Assembly (NCBI GenBank): GCA_016178505.1
Contig: JACOTG010000145.1
Location: 1 to 33,175 of the forward strand
Direction: 5' to 3'
Length of the DNA: 33,175 nucleotides
Origin: Planctomycetota bacterium
Lineage (GTDB): Bacteria > Planctomycetota > JACOTG01
Below the pieces are notes generated by a model that did no database searches, was not told the origin of the DNA, and saw only the letters and a program-made list of their open reading frames with translations. Positions 8,681 to 14,303 of the stretch are shown here, one piece after another (positions within the stretch are counted from its first letter, which is position 1; every line of letters begins with the position of its first letter). Both the position numbers and the translations under genes were made by a program.

Positions 8681-8710
8681 ATTCTATCCGCGGATCGCGG
8701 CGAGTGTCAG
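8681..8710 (-). promoter_or_regulatory. Promoter for the flavin monooxygenase gene
   Basis: On the minus strand, CTGACA (8710-8705), an 18-nt spacer and TAGAAT (8686-8681). The predicted start is near 8674, giving a leader of about 50 nt. Both boxes match the sigma-70 consensus at 5 of 6 positions. Confidence 0.5.
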
Positions 8711-8743
8711 TAGCCGGAGCGGTGTGGGCGACGCGACGAACGA

Positions 8744-8773
8744 CGAGGGCGGGCATTCATGTGCCCGCCCTCG
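8744..8773 (-). terminator. Strong GC hairpin after the 93-aa gene
   Basis: A 12-bp perfect stem (CGAGGGCGGGCA with TGCCCGCCCTCG) and a 6-nt loop lie 17 nt after the stop at 8791. No T run follows on the minus strand, so it may be a pause, a Rho-assisted end or an mRNA-protecting hairpin rather than a classical terminator. Confidence 0.5.
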
Positions 8774-8790
8774 GTCTCGTCAGCGGCGGA

Positions 8791-9072
8791 TTAGTCGACC
8801 TCGATCTCGCCGAGGCGGCGAATCGACGCAACCTCGTTCGTCGGGATCGAGACCGTTTCGTGCTTCTTCCAGAATCCGAAGCGCGCGACGGCGTCCACGT
8901 ACTCGGCCTTCGACTTGCCGTCCTGACCGTCCTTGTGAGTGGCAACGTCGTGCAGAACGATCTCGCGATCGTCCATGTCGTCGCATCGACCGACGAAGAC
9001 GTAAGGACCCTTCGTGTCGACGACGACGGTGATGCCGTGGAGCGCGTGCTTGTCGTTGTGAAACGTACCCAT
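8791..9072 (-). CDS. 93-aa protein, possible Sm-like fold, last cistron of the repeat operon
   Basis: The ATG at 9072 shares its A with the TAA stop of the preceding 16-codon ORF (TAATG). The protein reads as short beta strands: HGITVVVDTKGPYVFVGRCDD, then REIVLHDV, then a charged loop, and a final TVSIPTNEVASIRRL. A strand-D-x-x-G-strand layout followed by a late VASI strand suggests an Sm/LSm-like or other small beta-barrel. This is an impression, not a recognised family. There is no signal peptide. Synthesis probably depends on translation coming from the bacilliredoxin gene through three short cistrons. Confidence 0.8.
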   Translation of the reverse strand: MGTFHNDKHALHGITVVVDTKGPYVFVGRCDDMDDREIVLHDVATHKDGQDGKSKAEYVDAVARFGFWKKHETVSIPTNEVASIRRLGEIEVD

Positions 9073-9122
9073 TACTCAGTCACTTTCAGATGCCGAAGGC
9101 CCAAATGACGACGACGTCCCAT
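9072..9122 (-). CDS. Mini-cistron 3, 16-aa peptide
   Basis: Reads MGRRRHLGLRHLKVTE and a TAA stop. Its ATG overlaps the TAA of mini-cistron 2, and its TAA overlaps the ATG of the 93-aa gene (both TAATG). It differs from mini-cistron 2 only at residues 3 and 7. It has no Shine-Dalgarno of its own at normal spacing, so translation would need reinitiation. It is either a coupling device or a peptide product; neither is proven. Confidence 0.5.
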   Translation of the reverse strand: MGRRRHLGLRHLKVTE

Positions 9123-9172
9123 TACTCAGTCACTTTCAGATGCCGAAGGCCCCAATGACGACGAGGTCCCAT
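9122..9172 (-). CDS. Mini-cistron 2, 16-aa peptide
   Basis: Reads MGPRRHWGLRHLKVTE and a TAA stop. Its start overlaps the TGA of mini-cistron 1 (TGATG), and its stop overlaps the start of mini-cistron 3 (TAATG). The peptide is strongly basic, with RR near the N-terminus and VTE at the end. Confidence 0.5.
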   Translation of the reverse strand: MGPRRHWGLRHLKVTE

Positions 9173-9213
9173 CACTGTGTCACTCGAAAGCGCCAAGGAC
9201 GACGATGTTCCAT
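9172..9213 (-). CDS. Mini-cistron 1, 13-aa peptide
   Basis: Reads MEHRRPWRFRVTQ and a TGA stop. Its ATG shares one base with the TGA of the bacilliredoxin gene, and its TGA shares one base with the next ATG. Relative to mini-cistrons 2 and 3 it has an in-frame loss of three codons, and it keeps the RR, Trp and VT positions. This is the most diverged, so probably the oldest, copy. Confidence 0.5.
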   Translation of the reverse strand: MEHRRPWRFRVTQ

Positions 9214-9644
9214 CACTTGGTGACGGTCGCGCAGTGCTTTTCGAACGCCTTCTTCAAGTCGGCGGCGAGGCTCGCCGCATCGCGACCTTCGATGTTGTGA
9301 CGGTGCACGAAGTGGACGAGCTTGCCTTCCTTGAAGAGCGCGATCGACGGGCTCGACGGCGGGATGTTGGTGAAGTGGAACCGCGCGCGGTCGACCGCTT
9401 CGAGGTCCTGTCCGGCGAAGACGGTCGCGACGCGATCGGGCTTGATGGCGCCTTTGATCGCCTGTGTCACGGCCGGGCGAGCGGCGCCGGCGGCGCACCC
9501 GCAAACCGAGTTGACGACGATCATCGCCGTCCCGGACGTCTGAGCCAGGAACTTGTCGACGTCGGCTGCGGTCTTGAGCTCCTGGATTCCGGCCTGCGTG
9601 AGTTCTTCGCGCATGGGTTGAACGAATCGCGGATCGTACGGCAT
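9213..9644 (-). CDS. Bacilliredoxin-like protein (BrxA/BrxB, YphP family)
   Basis: This 143-aa thioredoxin-fold protein has the family's active site, NSVCGCAAG (Cys48-Gly-Cys50), and the conserved start PYDPRFVQPMREELT. Later segments AGQDLEAVDRAR, PPSSPSIALFKEGKLVHFVHR and the helical C-terminus are also typical. Bacilliredoxins remove bacillithiol from proteins in Firmicutes. Homologues also occur in bacteria whose thiol is unknown, so the partner thiol here is open. The start is set by AGGAGG. The gene heads the coupled mini-cistron operon: its TGA overlaps the first mini-cistron ATG. Confidence 0.92.
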   Translation of the reverse strand: MPYDPRFVQPMREELTQAGIQELKTAADVDKFLAQTSGTAMIVVNSVCGCAAGAARPAVTQAIKGAIKPDRVATVFAGQDLEAVDRARFHFTNIPPSSPSIALFKEGKLVHFVHRHNIEGRDAASLAADLKKAFEKHCATVTK

Positions 9645-9692
9645 GTCGAACCTCCTCGTGTGATGGAGCGATAGGGAACCAAATCGGTGCTG

Positions 9693-9721
9693 ATTGTGAT
9701 TCGAGAGGGCGATCCGTTCAA
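9693..9721 (-). promoter_or_regulatory. Candidate promoter for the bacilliredoxin operon
   Basis: On the minus strand, TTGAAC (9721-9716), a 17-nt spacer and CACAAT (9698-9693). The predicted leader before the ATG at 9644 is about 42 nt. Each box matches consensus at 4 of 6 positions. Confidence 0.35.
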
Positions 9722-9754
9722 GTCCGAAGCCCGGCATGGTTCACTAGACGCATC

Positions 9755-10504
9755 ATGTTCGTTCCTTCGGACAAGCGCTTCGATGCGACGGCCGGCCACT
9801 ACGTGCAGCACCGGCCCGGCTACCCCACCGAGCTGATCGACTGGCTGATCGATGTCGCACGACTCCAGCCGAGAGCCCGGGTTGCGGACATCGGCTGCGG
9901 CACCGGCATCGCCACCCGCGCGTTCGGGAGTCGTGGCTTCGACGTCGTCGGAATCGATCCGAGCCAAGCCATGTTGGACCGGGCGATCGCGGCCGGCGGC
10001 GCTGCATTTCAGCGCGGCGAATCCACGAGCACCGGGCTTCGCGCGACCAGCGTGAACTTCGCGTTCGCGGCGCAAGCGTTTCACTGGTTCGACGTGCCAG
10101 CGACGCTCATCGAGCTGCGGCGCATCCTCGTTCCCGGCGGCTGGTGCGCGGCATTCTGGAATCTTCGCGAGACGACGCCGCTCCTCGCCGAGTACGAGGT
10201 GCTGCTCCTCCGCTACAGCACCGAGTACGAGAAGATTCCGAAGCCCTTGCCCACGATCGCGGCGATCGAGGCGCAGCCGGACGTGACGTCGATCCACAAG
10301 GCCGAGTTCGGAAACCGACAGCACCTCGACCGCGAGGGGCTCATCGGTCGCGCGCTCTCGAGTTCGTTCGTGATGCACGGCGTCGACGATCGAAATGCTT
10401 TTCTGCGCGAGCTGGAAGCGCTCTTCGCCCGACACGAAACGGGCCGAGGCGTCGTGTTCCTCTACCGCACGGTCGCGATTGCCTGGCAGATCGCGGCGCG
10501 CTAG
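9755..10504 (+). CDS. SAM-dependent methyltransferase (class I)
   Basis: The 249-aa protein has a Rossmann-type methyltransferase core. Motif I is VADIGCGTGIATRAF (about residues 43-57), followed by VVGIDPSQAMLDRA and then FAFAAQAFHWFD and LRRILVPGGWCAAFWN. It resembles the UbiE/YcgJ-like group that methylates small molecules. The start MFVPSDKRFDATAGHYVQHRPGYP is typical of the group. The substrate is unknown. It is divergent from the bacilliredoxin operon and lies 9 nt upstream of the next gene, so it may head the three-gene plus-strand operon. Confidence 0.88.
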   Translation: MFVPSDKRFDATAGHYVQHRPGYPTELIDWLIDVARLQPRARVADIGCGTGIATRAFGSRGFDVVGIDPSQAMLDRAIAAGGAAFQRGESTSTGLRATSVNFAFAAQAFHWFDVPATLIELRRILVPGGWCAAFWNLRETTPLLAEYEVLLLRYSTEYEKIPKPLPTIAAIEAQPDVTSIHKAEFGNRQHLDREGLIGRALSSSFVMHGVDDRNAFLRELEALFARHETGRGVVFLYRTVAIAWQIAAR

Positions 10505-10513
10505 CATCGCGCC

Positions 10514-10741
10514 ATGCTCAGCGACGAAAAGATCGAAGCGTACCGCCGGATGACGCCCGCGCGGCGCTGGAAAGAAACCGAAGAGCTCATGACGTGGGCA
10601 TGGCGCGCGCTCCTCGCACTTCCACTCGCGGAGCGAAACCGGCGCTTACAAGTCGTCCGCGACGAGCACGACCGCAGTGATGCCAACATGCTCGCGCACA
10701 TGCGGAAACTCGAGCGAATGCGAAAGCGAAAGCGCCGTTGA
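10514..10741 (+). CDS. Small basic protein paired with a nucleotidyltransferase
   Basis: The 75-aa, mostly helical protein (MTPARRWKETEELMTWAWRAL, then LAERNRRLQVVRDEHDR) has a very basic end, RKLERMRKRKRR. Its TGA overlaps the TTG start of the nucleotidyltransferase. Small proteins of this type are, from memory, often found directly upstream of such nucleotidyltransferases in many phyla. The tight coupling suggests the two proteins act together, as in a toxin-antitoxin pair. No Shine-Dalgarno is visible before its ATG. Confidence 0.7.
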   Translation: MLSDEKIEAYRRMTPARRWKETEELMTWAWRALLALPLAERNRRLQVVRDEHDRSDANMLAHMRKLERMRKRKRR

Positions 10742-11298
10742 CCGAGATCCCTGTCCAACGGCTTCTGATCGAAGCACTTGCCGTCGTCAAGCGGCTGCGC
10801 CTTCCTTACATGGTGATCGGTGGGATTGCGGTGAGATGGTGGGGAGTGCCTCGTCCAACCTATGACGCCGACTTCGCCGTCGCGGTAGACGAATCCGATC
10901 TCGCGCGACTGTTAACGGCGTTGTCCGATGCTGGATTCGCGGTCCCGATCGAACACACGAGCGGCTTTCGCGATGTCGTTGCCGGAATGGAAAAGGTCAA
11001 GGTCACGCGGTTCGAACACGGAACCGTTTGGGACATCGACATCTTTCTCGTCCGCACCCCGCATCTCGAGTCCGCGCTTCGCCGCCGACGGCCAGCCCGA
11101 ATCGACGGTCGAGTCGTCCAGGTCATGGCCGTCGAGGACTTGATCGTGCTCAGGTTGATGGCAAATCGGTTCAAGGACTTGGCCGACATTCAAGAGATGC
11201 TTCGAATCGTCAAGGATCTCGACGTTCGATACCTTCGACGTTGGGCTGCCCGAATGAAACTCACGGAGCGGCTCAATCCGTTCTTGAAAGAAAGCTGA
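10738..11298 (+). CDS. Nucleotidyltransferase of the AbiEii/MNT-like fold
   Basis: The 186-aa protein has the Pol-beta nucleotidyltransferase signature: Gly28-Gly29 in VIGGIAV, then PRPTYDADFAV (Asp43, Asp45), and a third acidic strand, VWDIDIFLV (Asp99 or Asp101). The metal-binding triad is thus complete and activity is likely. In related systems such enzymes add nucleotides to tRNA or to a partner protein. The TTG start overlaps the stop of the 75-aa gene as TTGA. The other end is convergent with ctaD, 24 nt away, with no clear terminator. Confidence 0.85.
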   Translation: MTEIPVQRLLIEALAVVKRLRLPYMVIGGIAVRWWGVPRPTYDADFAVAVDESDLARLLTALSDAGFAVPIEHTSGFRDVVAGMEKVKVTRFEHGTVWDIDIFLVRTPHLESALRRRRPARIDGRVVQVMAVEDLIVLRLMANRFKDLADIQEMLRIVKDLDVRYLRRWAARMKLTERLNPFLKES

Positions 11299-11322
11299 AC
11301 CGGCTCCCTGCACACGCGACCC

Positions 11323-13110
11323 TCATCGGCCGCCCGTCGCCGCAGCCGCGGGCGTCGCGCGCTCCGGCAGCGTCTCCGACTGACCGATCCAGTCGCGGCC
11401 GAGGATGCGGCGAACGAGCGGATCCGCGAACTCGTGCGGCCCGCGCTGCACCGTCGGGATCACGTCGAAGTTGTGGTGCGGCGGCGGCGAGGCGACCGAC
11501 CATTCGAGCGTGCCGACGTTCCAGGGGTTCGCCGGAGCCCTCTCCCCCGCCACGAGGCTGCGGAAGAAGTTCACGACGAAGAAGATCTGGCTCGCGAAGA
11601 GCGCGAACGCGAAGTAGCTCGTCCACTGGTTGAGCGGCTGCAAGTGCTTCAGGAAGTTGAACTGATACGGATCGTAGAGGCGGCGCTGCTGGCCGGCGTA
11701 GCCCGCGACCATCTGACCGCAGAAGACGAGCGTGATGAGGATGGCGCTCGTGTAGAAGTGTGCGACGCCGAGCCGATGGTTCATCATCCTGCCGAACATC
11801 TTCGGGAACCAGAAGTAGATCGCCGCAAACGTCCCGAGGAACACCGACGCCGCCATCGTCATGTGGAAGTGCCCGACCACGAACATCGTGTCGTGCATGT
11901 AGATGTCCGTCTCGACGGTGCCGAGGAAGAGCCCGGTGAGCCCGCCGACGCCGAACACGAACATCGTCCCGAGCGCGAAGAGCATGGGCACCGTCAAGCG
12001 AATCGATCCGCGCCATAGCGTGCGCAGCCAATTCAGGAAGAGCACGACCGCCGGAATGCTGATCGAGAGCGTGAGCATCTCGAATCCGTAGCCGAGGAGC
12101 GGGCTCATTCCCGTCGTGTACATGTGGTGCCCGTAGACGATCCCCGAGAGCACCGTGACCGCGATCATCGCGAGCGCAGTGCCGCGATACCAAGCCGCGG
12201 GCTTCCGCGAAAAGAACGAGATCAGGTCGCCGATGACTCCCCAAACCGGCAGGATCAGGATGTAGACCTCCGGATGGCCGAACATCCAGAAGAGGTGCTG
12301 GAAGAGCACGGGATCGCCGCCGCCTCGCACCGACGACGAGCCGGCGATGAAGTACTGCGTGCCGAACACGCGATCGAAGAGCAACAGCAGCACCGCGGCC
12401 GCGACGATCGGAACGAAGATCACGTTCAAGACCGCCGTCAGCCACAGCCCCCACACAGTGAGCGGCATGCGCATCCACGTCATGCCCGGCGCGCGCATGC
12501 GAATGACGGTCGTCACGTAGTTGATCGCGCCCATCAGTGTCGACGTGCCGCCCACGAAGAGCGCGAGCACCATCAGCGTCTGGCCGAGACCCGGCGAGCC
12601 GACGTTCGTCGCGAGCGGCGGGTACGTCGTCCAACCCGCGGACGCCCCGCCGAGCGGCATGTGGAACGAAGCGACGACGAGCAATCCCGACAAGACGAAC
12701 GTCCAGAACGAGAGCATGTTCAAGAGCGGAAACGCCATGTCGCGCGCGCCGATCATCAGCGGGATGCACAGGTTGCCGAACGCGCCGATGAGCATCGGGG
12801 TGATCGCGAAGAAGATCATGATCAGCCCGTGGCTCGTGAAGAGGACCGTGTAGGTCGACGGCTCCAGCATGCCGTCCGTTTTCGAGAGGAAGGCGCCGCC
12901 GAAGAAGAACGGCATCTTCGTGCCGGGATACGCCCACTGCCAGCGGATCATCATCGCGAGGTAGCCGCCGATCAGCAGGAAGACCATCCCCGCCCAAAGG
13001 AACTGCTTCGCAATGACCTTGTGGTCCGTCGAGAAGACATATTTCTTGATGAACGAAGTCGGCGCCGGGTGGATGGGCTGGAAGTCCGGTTGGCGTTGGT
13101 CGGTGCTCAT
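11323..13110 (-). CDS. ctaD: Cytochrome c oxidase subunit I
   Basis: The 595-aa, 12-helix haem-copper oxidase subunit is the catalytic core of the aerobic respiratory chain in the inner membrane. Haem and copper ligands are all visible: His94 (FTSHGLIMIF), the CuB site His279-Pro-Glu281-Val-Tyr283, His328/His329, then His406, His414 and His416 in MHDTMFVVGHFH. The D-channel Asp124 is kept in GARDMAFP. The K-channel lysine is not: in an ungapped alignment with the Paracoccus enzyme that I recall, the PTGIK stretch is PAVVL, so Lys becomes Leu357. It begins 3 nt after ctaC, with a GGAGGGAGA Shine-Dalgarno. Subunit III and assembly genes are not in the window. Confidence 0.96.
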   Translation of the reverse strand: MSTDQRQPDFQPIHPAPTSFIKKYVFSTDHKVIAKQFLWAGMVFLLIGGYLAMMIRWQWAYPGTKMPFFFGGAFLSKTDGMLEPSTYTVLFTSHGLIMIFFAITPMLIGAFGNLCIPLMIGARDMAFPLLNMLSFWTFVLSGLLVVASFHMPLGGASAGWTTYPPLATNVGSPGLGQTLMVLALFVGGTSTLMGAINYVTTVIRMRAPGMTWMRMPLTVWGLWLTAVLNVIFVPIVAAAVLLLLFDRVFGTQYFIAGSSSVRGGGDPVLFQHLFWMFGHPEVYILILPVWGVIGDLISFFSRKPAAWYRGTALAMIAVTVLSGIVYGHHMYTTGMSPLLGYGFEMLTLSISIPAVVLFLNWLRTLWRGSIRLTVPMLFALGTMFVFGVGGLTGLFLGTVETDIYMHDTMFVVGHFHMTMAASVFLGTFAAIYFWFPKMFGRMMNHRLGVAHFYTSAILITLVFCGQMVAGYAGQQRRLYDPYQFNFLKHLQPLNQWTSYFAFALFASQIFFVVNFFRSLVAGERAPANPWNVGTLEWSVASPPPHHNFDVIPTVQRGPHEFADPLVRRILGRDWIGQSETLPERATPAAAATGGR

Positions 13111-13113
13111 GGG

Positions 13114-13956
13114 TCAGATCTCCCTCCATTCCCAGCCCCAGTGCGCATCTTCGTCCGCGGAATCGTAAGCGCGCTCCGAGTTGTTCGACGCCGCCGCAAG
13201 CCACGCGTCGTACTCGGCGCGCGACAGCACGCGAAGCAGGCCGCGCATCTTGTAGTGGTTGGCGCCGCAGTGCTGCGCGCAGGCGATCTCGAACTCACCC
13301 GTCTCCTTCGCCTGGAACCACGTGCGCGTGATCATCCCGGGAACGACGTCTTGCTTGATGCGGAAGTTCGGGAGGTAGAGGCAGTGGATGACGTCGACCG
13401 CGCCCATCTGGACGATCACGGGCGTGTCGATGGGGATGCGCACGTCGTCGAGCGTGACGACGTCGTCCGCCGTGTTGAACTTGCCGTCGGGGCCGGCGTA
13501 GCGCGCGTCCCACGCCCACTGGTGTGCGTTGATCTCGATGCGGACGGCGTTCGGATCCGATTGCGGGATCTTGAAGTTCCAGACGACCTCTTCGAGGTCG
13601 CGCGTCGAGTTCACGAAGAGGTTGCCGTCGACGGTGACGAAGATCGCCATCGCGGTGGCGATCGTGAGGAAGATCGCGCGTCGCGAGTCGCCGTAGTCGT
13701 GCGCGGCCTCGCGCTTCGCGCCGAAGCGGACGCACGCGAGCAGCATCCAGCCCACCATGATCGCGAACAGAATCGTGATGAAGAGGAACGTGATGTTGAT
13801 GAGCCAGTCGGTTCGCCAGCCCGCCGTGGAGACGTCGTGCGGCATTCTCCATCCGGGGTTCTCGGGCTCGCCCGCGAGCGCGAGGCCCGCGCAGGGCCCG
13901 AGGCTCGCCGCGACGGCGAGAGTGATTCGCGCTCCGATCGACGATCGTGACGGCAT
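13114..13956 (-). CDS. ctaC: Cytochrome c oxidase subunit II
   Basis: The 280-aa protein has a signal peptide, two transmembrane helices (about 50-77 and 100-120) and a periplasmic cupredoxin domain. It carries the CuA ligands His191, Cys226, Cys230, His234 and Met237 in CAQHCGANHYKM. The usual Glu between the cysteines is Gln, as in many bacterial homologues. The aromatic electron-entry stretch is HQWAWDARY. There is no fused cytochrome c domain, so electrons must come from a separate carrier. The start at 13956 is chosen because GGAGG lies 10 nt upstream and the signal peptide follows. The longer upstream frame is not protein-like. Confidence 0.95.
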   Translation of the reverse strand: MPSRSSIGARITLAVAASLGPCAGLALAGEPENPGWRMPHDVSTAGWRTDWLINITFLFITILFAIMVGWMLLACVRFGAKREAAHDYGDSRRAIFLTIATAMAIFVTVDGNLFVNSTRDLEEVVWNFKIPQSDPNAVRIEINAHQWAWDARYAGPDGKFNTADDVVTLDDVRIPIDTPVIVQMGAVDVIHCLYLPNFRIKQDVVPGMITRTWFQAKETGEFEIACAQHCGANHYKMRGLLRVLSRAEYDAWLAAASNNSERAYDSADEDAHWGWEWREI

Positions 13957-14303
13957 GTTGCTTTCCACCTCCGTGGACATCGACATCGGCGTTGGATGTC
14001 GGACGCCGAAGTTCGGACGGACGAACGCAGAAACGACTCGGTGTCTCGCGAAGTGCGAAGTCGCAACGACGACCTCGCTCGGAGGATTCGTTGAATGAGG
14101 CTCGCGAGATACGGCAACTCGTCCCCGCAATCGTCGCGGGGCGGCTCACCGTCATCAGGCTTGAAGCGTGCGAGTCGTCCTTTCCATCAAGGGTGGAAGA
14201 AAGGCGGCGGGAAGTTACCAGCCGCGAAGTCGCGTCGCAAGCGTTCGATGGCCAGCGGTTAGAATCGGCGCCCTCGGTGGGGCGACCTTGCGTGAGGCAA
14301 AGC
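13957..14303 (+). other. Divergent intergenic region, ctaC / GH116
   Basis: 347 bp with no gene I can support. It must hold promoters for both neighbours. The clearest element is a TAGAAT hexamer at 14260-14265 on the plus strand. The ctaC promoter could not be identified by eye. Confidence 0.5.
14260..14265 (+). promoter_or_regulatory. Candidate -10 box of the GH116 gene
   Basis: TAGAAT followed by CGGCGCC, the same context as before pcnB (29610). No good -35 box is seen at normal spacing, so an activator may be needed or the match may be chance. The predicted leader is about 30 nt. Confidence 0.3.

Larger units (their letters stand above)
9071..9211 (-). repeat. Tandem 50-bp repeat between two cistrons (50+50+41 bp)
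   Basis: Units lie at 9071-9120, 9121-9170 and a shorter, more diverged unit at 9171-9211. The first two differ at only two positions. The third lacks 9 bases, a multiple of three. On the minus strand each unit begins with ATGG and ends with GTGAC(T/A)(G/C)AGT(A/G), which resembles the last codons of the upstream bacilliredoxin gene (GTCACCAAGTGATGG). The array therefore probably arose by duplication of the gene junction itself. There are no spacers, so it is not a CRISPR array. Confidence 0.95.

Noticed and set aside
9071..9211. Tandem repeats considered as a CRISPR array
   Set aside because: Units are directly adjacent without spacers and code in frame; there are no cas genes.
11273..13950. 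Very long open frames opposite or out of frame with ctaD/ctaC (608 and 643 codons)
   Set aside because: High GC removes stop codons in other frames; the products are Arg/His/Asp-rich with no protein-like pattern, while ctaD and ctaC are certain.
13947..14303. N-terminal extension of the GH116 frame
   Set aside because: The extension is not protein-like, has no Shine-Dalgarno, and would bury the Tat signal.
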